DNA of 64,000 nucleotides from Hirsutella rhossiliensis (GCF_020360975.1 NW_025408673.1:1054001-1118000); one strand, 5' to 3'; positions 12,950 to 23,075 are shown, counted from the first letter of the stretch. Numbers and translations: made by a program. Notes: generated by a model not told the origin, from the letters alone.

Positions 12950-15900
12950 ATAATATATTCTTATTACTAACCTTATTTTCTTATATATAGTATTTATTCT
13001 ACTTTATATTCTTAATTATCGCTAACTTTAATTTTTTCCTATAGTTTAGCGTTTTATAGCGCTAGTTCTAATAATAGGATATGAAATATTAGGTATATTA
13101 ATATTATTATTAGTAGCAAAAGTTTATAGTTAACTTTTAAAATAGTTTTCTTAATCTTAAATAGTTTAAGTTTCTTAAAATCTAATTTATTACTTAGTTA
13201 TTTTATTTTAATATTTTATTATATAAGGTAAACTATATCTCCCTTTTAAAAGATTAGTCCCTATAATCTTTTCTAATTATAATAAGTAGATATTCGTTCT
13301 TTAATAAATTAAAGTTCTTATTATATTTCTTTATATAATTTTTATAGCTAATATACTTATAGTATTACTTATTCCGCTTATAGTCTTTATTAAGTAACCT
13401 TAAATACTTCTAGGTTATATCTATAATTAGCGTATACTAATAAGAGCTTAGTTATTTCTATAACTAAGCTATTATAAGCTAGTTACGCTATTAGTAGCTA
13501 TTTAACTTAATCGTTTTATTTATAGCTAATATAATATTATAAATATTATTTAAGCGTTTAGTTAAGTCGTTTTACTTATCTATCTATTTATAGGTAATAA
13601 GCTATACTAAGCTTATATTTTATCCCTAATTATACTATAAGAGTTTACTAAAATTTAACTATAAATATACTTTCTTTATTAAAGATAATCTTATTTAATA
13701 GTTTATAATTACTAATAATTATTTATAGGAATATATATACTAGCTCTTCTATATTACTTACTTCTTTATATAGTAAAAAGTATCTATACTTTATTAATCT
13801 ATTAATAATAATAAATATACTATTATACTTAATATTAGTTATAGGTTCTTTTAATAGTAATAGCTTTATAATATAGTTAAAAGCTATCGAATCCTATAGT
13901 TTCTTTAGTACTAGTAGCGGTTATAATTCTCTATATAGTTTATATCGTTTAGCTTTACTTTATATATAAAGTTTATATTCTTTAATAACTTATCGTACTA
14001 CTTCTTTTAGCTATAAAAAGTTATATTATTATTTAATCTATTCTATTACTTTTTTGATTCCTTAGTATCTATATATTAAATATTTATATATATCTTATAT
14101 AACTTTATCTTATAATTCTAATAGTATTTAGATTTTATTTTTATATATTAAAACTTATAAATATTCTATATTATATCTATTTAGTACTTTATATTCTTTT
14201 ATTTATTTTAGGATCTTTTAGTATATTAAGTTATTAAGTTATACTTTAAATATTATATTTAGCTATTATTATTAGTAGTTCCCGTTTTTATTAATTTCTA
14301 AGAGCTATCCTTTTACTATAAGTGCCCTTATATCGTAGTTACTTTATTAACTAAGGGTATTAGCTTAACCGTTTTCTATTCCTTTTTTATAGATTATTTT
14401 ATAGTCGAATTTTAATAAGTATTCGGCCTATTAAATCTATTATCTATTTAACTATTATATTATTATAAAGTATAAGATATTTTTATAATCTATATAAACC
14501 TTAACTTTATACTTACTTTTAAGAAGGTAGTATTAAAATTCTTTAAAAGCTTAAATAATTATAAGGAATTCTTTATTATAGATAGGGTAATTAAGTTCTA
14601 TACTATATAGCTTCTTTAAATAAAATATAATTAGTTATAGTCTTCCTTTATTATCTTTTTATCTAATTTATACTCTTAAAGTAAAGTTTAATATATTAGT
14701 TTTAAGTTTAATTTATTATTTTAGATTAAAGGTAGTTAAGACTAGTTCTTATATAATCGTAGTTTTAATATATTCGAAAGCTTTATTAGCTTTATTGTCT
14801 TATATAAATTCTTTTTCTTTCTTTATTAAGTTATATAGTAGTACTATAATCTTTCCGAAATCTTTAATAAATCGTTAGTAGTAATTTATAAATCCTAGGA
14901 AACTTTATATATCCTTAAGGTTCTTTAATATTAGCTATTTTTTAACTAAGTTAATCTTATTTTATTATATTCCTATCTCTCTTAATAAGATTATATATCT
15001 AAGGAAGTTTACTTTTTATATATAGAACTTACTTTTCTTTAGTTTAACTAGTAACTTTATATTCTAAAGTATATAGAGTACCTTATAAATATATTCCTTA
15101 TATTCTTTTAGGGTATCTAAGAAGATTAGGATATTATCTAAGTATACTATTATAAAGATATCTAAGTATTTATATAGGATATTATTAATTATCCGTTAAA
15201 AGGTAGCTAGTATATTATAAGTTTAAATAGTATTACTAGATATTTAAATAGTCTAAATTTCGTTTTAAAGGCTATTATCTATTTATATCCCTTTTTTATA
15301 TATATTAAGTTATAGGCGCCTTTAAGATTAAGGGCTATAAACTATTTTTTACTATATAGTCGATCTTATAGTTTTAATATAAGTAATAATAGTATTCGGT
15401 CCTTTATTATAATATTATTTAAGCGTCTATAGTTAATAACTAGTTATAGCTTACTATTTTTCTTTAAAATAAATATAACTAGGTAGCTTACTTTAGATAT
15501 TAACGTTTATATATATCCCTTTCTTAGATTCTTATTAAGGTAGTTATATAGCGTTTATAGTTACTTTTCGTTTAAGTTATAGATCTTATAAAACGTTAGC
15601 GTTATTTTATCCTTAAGATAAATTTCGTAGTCTTATTAGCTATATTTAAGTAACCCTATCTTAAGTTCTTTCTTAAAGAGTTTATTATATTTCTAGTATT
15701 TCTAAGGGATATTCTTTATTTTATCTTATAGGCTTTATTCTTTCTTTTAAGAGCTAGTTTCTCTTAACTTAAGCTCTTTATTAATTTATTTAAGGTCTTT
15801 CCTTAAAGTAGTAATAACTCTTTAAATCTTTATATTATATCCTTTATTTTATTTATATTAAATACTAGGTTATATAGCTATATTAGTTATTATATAGGTC

Positions 15901-16814
15901 TTATTAATCGATTTTATTATATCTACTAGTTTAGTTATTATTTTTATTTATATTACTAAAGCCTATAATAATTTACTTAAATAGTTATCTTTTTTATCTT
16001 ATTTAATAGCTAAATTATTATAAAGTTTTACTTTCTTTTAAATTTACTAATCTTAAAAACTTATATCTTTATTTTAATATAGCTAGCTAGTTTTCTAGTT
16101 AATTAGTAGGTTGCTCTCCTATAGCTAAAGATGTCTTAATATAAGGTTATATTCTTTAATATCTATAATATCGAAGTTAACTTATTTATTATAGCCCTAG
16201 ATATTAATATTAAGGTAATTAATCTCTATATTAATAATTCTATTATTATAGTTAAAGGCCTCTCCTTCGATATTTATAAGTTTATAAAGATCCTTTTTAT
16301 ATCTCTATATAAGTTAGTAACGATTAATAACTTTAGGTAAAACGTAATTACCTATCGCGCTATAGTTTAAAAGTATATATATATAATATCCCGCGATTTA
16401 AATATCTAATACTATTTAATTACTATAGCTTACCGTTACTATATATAAGGTCCTTAGATCTTATTATATTATGCTAGTTTATAGCCCTTTTATAAATAGT
16501 ATACCTTATTTTTTACTTAGTCCTTATTTATTTTATTTAGGTATTCTTCTTCGATTTATTATTAATATTATTTCTTTATATTTTTATTATATAGTATTAT
16601 ATTAGGGCTTAAAAGACTAATTTCTTATAGCTAATTAAAGATTTCTTATTTCTTAACGCTATATTATTTATATTATACTACTTTATTATTAATTATATAC
16701 TATACTTTATAATTTTATTTATTTTTATATTAAAGGTTAAGTTTTCGTTTAATATCTTTTTATTTTTCGCGTAGTATTTCTATATTAATTCTTCCTTAGT
16801 TAAATATAGCTTAT
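12950..16814 (-). mobile_element. Gypsy-2, a second Ty3/gypsy family, RIPed
   Basis: A minus-strand retroelement distinct from Gypsy-1. Going leftwards from about 15640 the translation runs through RT, RNase H and a complete integrase with C-terminal region, ending near 13080. The stretch 15700-16814 should hold protease and gag, but nothing there is clear enough to name. LTRs were not identified. The chromovirus at 16815 abuts its right end, so its upstream part is either cut off or displaced. Decay is by point transitions only. Confidence 0.75.
13080..15660 (-). pseudogene. Gypsy-2 pol: reverse transcriptase, RNase H, integrase
   Basis: RT (about 15640-15100) shows LRLVINYRRLNN, a FTALNLKGAYN-type block (the Asp of DLKGAYN reads as Asn), FEYLVMPFGLT-like text and LDDILIF with RIP substitutions. 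RNase H ends near 14340-14410 with a YKKGIENG.AN.LS block, the usual end of the domain before the linker. Integrase (about 14280-13090) has the spacing of an HHCC region, a D-containing strand, SNRGS (usually SDRGS), YHPQTDGQ and a GDIVYL-type C-terminal fold. The frame stays continuous over more than 800 codons with TAG/TAA stops only. The product would have reverse transcribed and integrated the element; it is inactive. Confidence 0.8.
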
Positions 16815-17048
16815 TGTGAAAGGCTGGCCCGGAGTTTATTCAACAAGCAGGTGCCTAGGTGTTGTCTATCTAGAGCTAAGGAGGAAAAGAAGCTGAACTC
16901 GAGGCGTAGCCTCGAGTGCGAGCTTATATTGCCCTTCTCGGAATGTTCTCGCAGCTTCTGGGTCCGCGGAGCGGGCCGGTGTTGCCACCGAGCACGACCC
17001 ACCGGACCCGGTACAACCGGGTCCACCAGCCGGGCACAGCCCGTGACA
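16815..17048 (-). repeat. Chromovirus 3' LTR (234 bp)
   Basis: Starts TGTGAAAGG and ends CCGTGACA on the plus strand, so it has TG...CA ends. It differs from 21989-22224 by a G/A substitution in the TTATATT(G/A)CCC stretch and by two missing Gs. It contains the same hairpin and the same 11-base self-primer sequence (16867-16877). Confidence 0.95.
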
Positions 17049-17064
17049 TTACCCCTTGTCCTCC
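17049..17064 (-). promoter_or_regulatory. Polypurine tract of the chromovirus
   Basis: On the minus strand the 16 bases just before the 3' LTR read GGAGGACAAGGGGTAA, a purine-rich tract in the position needed to prime plus-strand DNA. Position and composition support the call. Confidence 0.65.
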
Positions 17065-17139
17065 GACCAGGTCGGCGTCTGCGGGGTTCTTGCGTTCCTG
17101 CCAGCGTCTCGTACCTCTCCCTAGGGCCATCATTGGTCT

Positions 17140-17449
17140 TGATTGGCCCGTACTTGTCCTCGAATGCCTTCATCGCAATTGTTCCTTGCAACCACTCAAC
17201 TGGCTCCCAAGTCGGCTCTGCGTAGCCCGTCCATCGCACTAGTGCTTGCCTGAATTCCCCTCGTCCGCGCTTCTTCCATCTCGCGCAGAGGATCTCGTCG
17301 ACATCCCACAGATCCGTGCCGGACTCATCTTGTACCGGTGGTGGCTGTGCGTCATCTACCTTTGGCCAGGAGCCGGATCTTGATGCGCCCGCCGCAAAGG
17401 TCAACATGAAATCGCGGGTAAATTGAGCCACGAACATCGAGCTCAACAA
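17140..17449 (-). pseudogene. Chromodomain end of the chromovirus integrase
   Basis: The frame starting at 17449 contains DVDEILCARW, then a basic loop, then FRQALVRWTGY, PTWEP and IAMKAFEDKYG, which is a complete chromodomain with its aromatic cage strand. In chromoviruses this module sits at the integrase C-terminus and steers insertion to chromatin bearing specific histone methyl marks. A frameshift near 17430 separates it from the integrase C-terminal fold upstream. Insertion into RIPed, presumably H3K9-methylated DNA would fit such targeting, but that is inference. Confidence 0.85.
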
Positions 17450-18530
17450 CGTGCGAACTAATTACCTTCGTGACTGTGTACTTGTGATGCAGCCAGTCGA
17501 GCTTCTTGCACGGTCGTGGCGATCTGTAGTTTGCCATCGAGAGCCACACCTTGTCACCAACTTCAAATCGCTCCGCAGGCTGTCGCTTTGCGTTGGCAGC
17601 CTCTTCTTGTTGTTGCTGTGAGGAGGCCATCACTGCTTGCATGTACTCATTGACCTCCTGCAGGCGACTGAGTAGGCTATCAGCTCTGCTTTCCTCTCTA
17701 TGCCTCGGTGGCTCTTCCGATTCCTCGACGCTGATGGGATCGACGTGGTAACCATGCTCAGCGAAAAAGGGGCTGATCTTGGTCGCTGCGGATTCACGAT
17801 TGTTGAGTGCCAGCTGCGCGGCAGGGAGCAGTTCTCCCAGTCGTCCTGCACGTACGACACGTAGGCTCTCAGGTAGGCCTCGATCTCCTGGTTCATTCTC
17901 TCTGGCCCTCCGTCCGTCTGAGGATGATAGGCCGTGCTCAATTTCTGCGTGACACCTGCAAGACGGCAGAACCTCTTCCAGAACCTGCTTCGCCAGTTGC
18001 TCCGCGGTCGCTGACGATGGACCGTGGCATTCCGTGAAATCGGTAATGACACTGGAGAAAACGGTTTGCACACGGCTCAGCTTCCATGTTGTCCATCACC
18101 TCGAGGGTCACAGCCTTTGTCAGTCTGTCCACAATCACCCACAGGTACCTTGCCTTGCTCGGTCCAGTAGGCGGCAGATCTGTGATGAAGTCCATGGACA
18201 AATGGCTTCGGGGTCGATCTGGAATCGGCAGAGGCTTGAGAAATCCCTTTCGACTGGTCGCCAGATGTGTGCTCTGCCGCAGGTGTCGCAATTGGCTACG
18301 TACCGGCGAACCAGCTGGGACTGCCCAGGCCAGTAGAATCGCCGAGCCACAATAGCCAGCGTACCTTCCTGCCGGGATGACCGGTCGCAACAGAGTCATG
18401 CGACTGCTGCACAATGCGGGTTCTCAACTGGTCTTTCTCAGCTTCCTCCTGGTTACCCTCCTCTCCGGATCCACCCGGCACCCAAATACGGTCTCTGAAT
18501 GTCAGCCTTTGCCTGCGTCGATCGCACATT
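17440..18530 (-). pseudogene. Integrase of the chromovirus (HHCC, DDE core, C-terminal fold)
   Basis: Pieces in several frames order correctly. An HHCC zinc region spans about 18420-18270 (SHDSVATGHPGRK, then ANCDTCGRA). The catalytic core has Asp in MDFITDLPP (about 18210), Asp in SDRG (about 18020) and the Glu region after [20 protein letters not shown] (about 17930-17870). The C-terminal fold has FEVGDKVWLS and ELDVRGSIYPRFHVD-like text (17560-17440). Frame changes occur near 18340, 18250, 18025, 17830 and 17430. The DDE residues themselves are intact, so loss of function is due to indels rather than to RIP. The protein would join cDNA ends to host DNA. Confidence 0.85.
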
Positions 18531-19480
18531 CTGAAATCTGGATCTTCAGGCCCAGCGAGGGCGGGAAGGCACGCTCGCGATCGCGGACTGCCTTATAGGC
18601 TGCCCGGAATATCGAGTCCTTCGCCACCGTTTCGTCCCAGAGTTGCTGCAGGTCCGCTACCTCGAAGACCTTCATCTTCGGCAGGGTGGATGCCTCTGAA
18701 CAGTCAGAACTCATCGCGTTGATACATGCTCTTGTCGATGATGGAATGGCACTATCCGGTATCAACTGTATCATTCTTCCTTGTTCCCGCTCGTCGTCAA
18801 TGCCCTGTGGCTTGTCTTGTTCACGGCGGGACAACGCATCAGGCACGACAGCCTCGCTTCCCGGTCGATACTCGAGCTTGAAGTCGAACTGGGACAATTC
18901 GGCTGCCCAACGGCTCTGCCGTTCCGTGAGCTTCTGGCGTGTCGCGAAATACCCAGGTTGCGGTGATCGGTAAGGATTGTAAATGGGCCGCAGCTCCTAA
19001 GTTCGGCGTTCCAGTTGTCGAGACATCTCATGATGGCAAGCATCTCCTTGTCGTGAATGGGATAGTTGTACTCCGCTGGCGAAAGTCGCTTCGAGAAGAA
19101 GGCGCATGCGTGTCGACGTCCATCTGGGCCTTCCTGCGACAGGACGCCTCCCAATGCGTAGCCTGAGCAATCCGTCTCCAAAAAGGTCGGGAGGCTCGGG
19201 TCCCACTGCTTGAGCACCGGTGACTCGCAAAATCGTCGCTTCAGCTCCTGAAACGCCTCGTTCTCCGCTCGTCCCCAATGAAAGGCAGTTCCTTTCTTAA
19301 GCAGGGCATCCAGAGACTGCGTGATCTTGGCATAGTCGGGGATGAAGATCCGGTAATAGTTGGCGAAGCCCAGAAAGCTTCTGACACCCTTCACCGTGGT
19401 CGGGGCCTCCCATTCGCGGATGGCGCGCTGCTTTTCGGGTCGCAGGCGATTCCTTTCCTGCGTTGACGATGAACCCAAGG
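18500..19480 (-). pseudogene. RNase H region of the chromovirus pol
   Basis: The frame from 19478 carries the thumb/connection block VRSFLGFANYYRIFI, then the RNase H start LETDCSGYALGGVL, FSKRLSPAEYNYPIHDKEMLAI and LTDHRNL. The domain is completed in another frame from 18897 by FKLEYRPGSEAVVPDALSRR. Two frame switches are therefore needed, near 18900 and 18520. The acidic residues of the catalytic set (D in ETDCS, E in KEMLA, D in LTDH) are present. It would degrade the RNA strand during reverse transcription. Confidence 0.88.
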
Positions 19481-19519
19481 TATTTGACCTCTTGTACCGA
19501 AAACTCGCACTTCGCTGGG

Positions 19520-20200
19520 TCTAGGTGCAGCCCAGCGTCGGCGAGTGCTTGAGAACTCGTCGCACCTTAGCCTCATGATCCGCCTTCGAACCGCTCGAGT
19601 AGATCAGTACATCATCCAGGTACGCTGTGACAAAGTCGTCCAGCCATTCGCGCAATACACTGTTCATGTATCGTTGGAATGATGCCGGGGCGCCGCTCAG
19701 GCCGAAAGGGCACACGAGCCACTCGTAGAGCCCAAACCTCGTGCGAAATGCAGTCTTTCCCTCATGTCCCGGAGCCATGCGGATCTTATGGAAAGCGGCC
19801 ACCACGTCCAACGGTGAACCACTTAGCCTTGGCCAGATTCTGCAGGGTCTCCGCGATGAGGGGCAGTGGGTATCGGTCGCGCTTGGTGATTGCATTCAGC
19901 GCTCGGTAGTCGCAACAAAATCGCAGCCCTCCATTCGGCTTCCGCACGAACAGCACCGGCGCGGCAGCCGCTGAGCTACTCGCTCGGATGAATCCTCTGT
20001 CCAGCAGGTCTTTCAGGGTCTTTCGCAAGACCAACAGCTCTTCTCGTGACATGTTGTAGAGTGGGCCCCACGGAAGGGGTGGCTCGTTGCCGTTCTTGTC
20101 AGGCTGCAGGTTGACTTCATGATCCACACCCGGTCGATGTGGCGGCAGCTTCATTGCCTCTCCTGGTGAGAATAGGTCGCGGAATTCTTTCAGCACTTCT
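19520..20200 (-). pseudogene. Reverse transcriptase of the chromovirus
   Basis: The upstream half is in the frame from 20196, with [37 protein letters not shown] and YPLPLI up to KAKWFTV. The downstream half is in the frame ending at 19521, with [45 protein letters not shown] and the catalytic AYLDDVLIYS. A one-base shift near 19812 splits them inside the conserved F-T-x-L-D block. The YLDD box is intact. A further shift follows near 19540. Confidence 0.92.
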
Positions 20201-20516
20201 GCCGGGACCTTCTCGCTCGGATCGACTGGCGGCTTCGGCTGAAGCGCCCTCTATATCCGACAAACTGATTGCATGAATCGAGATCGCGTTGCACTTCTTG
20301 CGTCTCTTTGCGCGTCGACACTCCGCCGTGAATACGGCTGCCGACACGAGTCTTGCGCTTCGAATCGCGCGTATCTTGGCGGGCTCTTCCTGCCCAATGA
20401 GGCGTATCGTCACACCTGCCCTCCCATGGTACATCGCTGCTTGGCAGCATCGTACACGACGTGATTTCTCTCCATCCAAGGCCGGCCGAGGAACATGTCC
20501 TGGCCCAGGCTTGGGA

Positions 20517-20920
20517 TCACGTATGCAAAGACACGTTCGTCAAATCCAGCTGTCTCGACCACAACAGCCACGACCCTGGGGATATGACACTCTTCGCTGA
20601 CTCTGAGAATCCCCCAATTTCTCGTGGTTTCGAGTCGACGAAGGGTATCCGCAGCTTCCGAACAAGGGCTTCGTCGATCACGGCATAGCAGTCACATCCA
20701 CAGTCGACAAGGGCGCGTATTCGATAGCCTCGGTTTACCCGCGCGTTGACTAATACAGTCCGACTATTCATTCGTGGCTTGAACGCTTCCCAGTCCCGGA
20801 TGTCTGCCTTTGCAGGCCCCGGCGCCCGCTTTCGCCCCGGGGCTAGTCTTTTCCGCCGACTCGTCCTCACTGGATGCTGCGGTTGATTCCGAATCATCTG
20901 CGGCATCGGGCTTCTTCATG
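20517..20920 (-). pseudogene. Aspartic protease region of the chromovirus
   Basis: The frame from 20906 contains RALVDCGCDCYAVID, the retropepsin active-site loop in the D-C-G-C form often seen where other families have D-S/T-G. It is followed by a hydrophobic strand and an IGGFSES-like segment. Upstream, an acidic Ser-rich linker is better read in a second frame (about 20910-20830), so at least one indel lies between the CCHC knuckle and the protease. It would cleave the Gag-Pol polyprotein. Confidence 0.8.
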
Positions 20921-21940
20921 CGCGCAGCTTTAGGTCGCTGTTGCTTCCTTCGCCAGGAAAGACCACCTGGGCTGGGCAGTCCACGATAAGATGATCCGTC
21001 CGACCACAGCGATAGCAGCGGCGCTCATCCTTCGGCTTCTTATCGACATGTCGACGACCCTTCGACTCGTGGCCAATACGGTTGATGTCCGTCATCTTAA
21101 CATCTCCGTCGGGGTCCTCCGGTTCCTCCTTGGGTCGTTGCCTTGGTAGCTGTTGAGGCGTCCGCTCAGTCGACGTCGGCTGCCTACCGGGTTTCAGTCT
21201 CCAATCTGCCCGCAATTTCCTGAACTCGCAAGCCATCCCTGGTAGTCGTCGGTAGGACGGCTGTGACCAAACTCTCTTGGAGGCGTGCATTTATTGCGTT
21301 CTCTAGAAATACGATCTTTGCACTGTCCGGCCAGTCTGCTCCCCCGGCTTCAGCTAATGCCTGTTCGAATCGGGGAAGGAAGGACGCGAGAGGTTGGTCT
21401 TCGCGCTGCCGCATAGTTCTCAGCGTGGCAGCAGCGCGGGATTGATGTTGCTGTCCTGGTAGGTTCGGTCGAGGTATCGCATGAACTCTTGGGGTCGTAG
21501 CTACCCCAGGGCCTCCCGCGGCGTAAAGGTAGCGACCACTTGCTGTGGTCGCTCGTCCAAACATGAGTTGATGAGGTACCAAAGTTCGCGATTTCCACTG
21601 TAGTAGTGTGCATCAAGGTCCAGCTTGTCTCGCATCTGCCTGGCCCAGGCGGAGTAGCTCTTCCGTGAGCCGTCATACTTGGGTGGGTTGGGCAACGGTT
21701 TCCGCATTCCAGTACCGCAGGTTTTGGGAGGGCGTGCCCAAGCCAGGCGTGCTGCTCGCCCAATCCTCGTGCCACTGGCGGCGATTGCAAGTCGGCGCTC
21801 TGCGGCTGCGCTCGCCCGAGTTGCTCCATCAGCAAGGAAAGTTGGTCCTGTAGAGGGCTGAGAGTCGCATTGACCGCTTCTTGAATGCGTTGGTCAATCC
21901 ATTGCTGCTGGAGACTTGGGCTCTCACTCTGCTGGTCCAT
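20916..21940 (-). pseudogene. gag of the chromovirus, with CCHC knuckle
   Basis: Starts at Met 21940 (MDQQSESPSL), 38 bases downstream of the primer site. A Gln-rich coiled-coil-like N-terminus is followed in a second frame (21707-21501) by PPKYDGSRKSYSAWARQMRD, typical of the Ty3-type capsid. A third frame has FMRYLDRTYQDSN near 21480. A fourth has LRTMRQREDQPLASFLPRFE (21430-21340). The frame from 21290 ends with CYRCGRTDHLIVDC, a CX2CX4HX4C nucleic-acid-binding knuckle at about 21010-20970. At least four frameshifts break the gene; no single nonsense mutation need be invoked for most of it. Confidence 0.85.
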
Positions 21941-21977
21941 CCTGACGAGCAGTCTGCAGCTTGCGGTATTTAGAAGG

Positions 21978-21988
21978 AGCTCTAGATA
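21978..21988 (-). promoter_or_regulatory. Self-priming primer-binding site of the chromovirus
   Basis: The 11 bases immediately inside the 5' LTR read TATCTAGAGCT on the sense (minus) strand. They are perfectly complementary to AGCTCTAGATA within the LTR (plus coordinates 22041-22051), and complementarity stops exactly at 11 bp. In Tf1 the first 11 nt of the transcript fold back onto such a site and prime reverse transcription, so no tRNA is needed. The predicted transcript start is therefore near 22051. Confidence 0.8.
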
Positions 21989-22224
21989 TGTGAAAGGCTG
22001 GCCCGGAGTTTATTCAACAAGCAGGTGCCTAGGTGTTGTCTATCTAGAGCTAAGGAGGAAAAGAAGCTGAACTCGAGGCGTAGCCTCGAGTGCGAGCTTA
22101 TATTACCCTTCTCGGAATGTTCTCGCAGCTTCTGGGTCCGCGGAGCGGGGCCGGTGTTGCCACCGGAGCACGACCCACCGGACCCGGTACAACCGGGTCC
22201 ACCAGCCGGGCACAGCCCGTGACA
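21989..22224 (-). repeat. Chromovirus 5' LTR (236 bp)
   Basis: TG...CA ends. On the minus strand a TATA-like AATATAAGC lies at about 22098-22106. Next comes a perfect 8-bp hairpin (22072-22079 with 22083-22090), then the proposed start at 22051 and a U5 of about 63 nt. A 9-bp perfect hairpin (22180-22188 with 22192-22200) sits in U3. The promoter assignment is inference from spacing. Confidence 0.93.
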
Positions 22225-23075
22225 CTAACCTAACGCCTCCAAAGCGGACTGCACCAATGCCTGCGTCTGTGACCGGCTTACAGCCTCTTACCACGCCTGA
22301 TTTATTCCATGGCCTGGTGCCTGCACCCTCAAGAATATCAAGACCTCCGCTGGGGCATTCTACCCCAAGCGCTGTACAGGGACCTTCCCCTATCCCTCCT
22401 ACCCCTGCCATGCCAACAGTAGTTCTGGACACCCCGATTCAAGACACTATTCCTACGGCTCCTGCTATGCAAGGCACTCCTATACCATAGGAATTGCTTC
22501 TTATCACTACTTCGTTATTGCCATAGGGTCACCGCCGCGGCGATTATATACGTCAAGGCACATAGCCTTAAGAGCGACAGTTTGATTGGATGGTTAATGT
22601 ACCTTTTATAGGGAACCTCAACTTGCCTGCCTTTGGTGAGGAAGATTAGGGCCTTACGCGGGAATTCTATACTGCCTTAGATAACGATAAGATGCATAGT
22701 TGCCTTCTTTGTCATGAGCGTTGGTTCGATATGAAGCGAATCAGCTTAAAAATCTACAGCCGCTGCATTGGTCGAGACAGGAAGAAAGCTCCCGACGAGC
22801 CCTACTTCTTTAGCGCTACGAGTAACCTTGACTTTAGGGAAGTCCCCGGCAATCTACCCGATCCAACGATGGCTGAGGAGATGCTTATCGCTAGGATTCA
22901 CGTACACGTCAAGGTCCTACAAGTACGCGGCGCCTAGGCCTGCCAGGAAGCGGTTCAAACAGCTGGTTGCCCGGTGCAGGCGAAAGGGGGGTTCTGGGGG
23001 GTCCCCCCCTAAAAAGGCCGAATTGCAGGTATACGATGTTCAGCCTTCGGGCTGGATATTCAGCCATTAAGCCCA
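22225..23075 (+). pseudogene. Helitron-type helicase ORF, N-terminal zinc region, decayed
   Basis: One plus-strand frame (22257 through the stop at 22937) reads a Pro-rich leader, then FDWMVNVPFIGNLNLPAFGEED, then CLLCHERWFDM...SRCIGRDRKKAP and MAEEMLIARIHVHVKVLQVRG. That order (Cys pair, WFDM, second Cys, LP, EEMLIAR, VRG) matches the N-terminal region of Helitron Rep/helicase proteins. The five in-frame stops before the Cys pair are all TAG/TAA, as expected if Gln codons lost a CpA; otherwise the region is not RIPed. After 22937 the frame is lost and similarity ends. Rep and helicase domains are absent, so this is a fragment. The family call is from recall of motif order. Confidence 0.6.

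Larger units (their letters stand above)
16815..22224 (-). mobile_element. Chromovirus (Ty3/gypsy, Tf1/sushi-like), un-RIPed, frameshifted
   Basis: A 5.4-kb element with LTRs at both ends (16815-17048, 21989-22224). Reading from right to left on the minus strand it has 5' LTR, self-complementary primer site, gag with one CCHC knuckle, aspartic protease, RT, RNase H, integrase, chromodomain, polypurine tract and 3' LTR. Base composition is normal: CpA and TpG are common, in sharp contrast to the left flank. The LTRs differ by about one substitution and two single-G indels, so insertion looks recent. The coding region nevertheless changes frame at least 14 times. Flanking pentamers (16810-16814 CTTAT; 22225-22229 CTAAC) do not form a clean target duplication. 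Confidence 0.92.

Noticed and set aside
16851..22490. Plus-strand ORFs of 60-124 codons across the chromovirus and its LTRs
   Set aside because: They lie opposite minus-strand gag/pol frames or in the LTRs and show no domain; they are GC-driven shadows.
22981..23017. GGGGGGTCCCCCC palindrome as a Helitron 3' hairpin
   Set aside because: No convincing CTRR terminus at the right distance and no second copy in the window.
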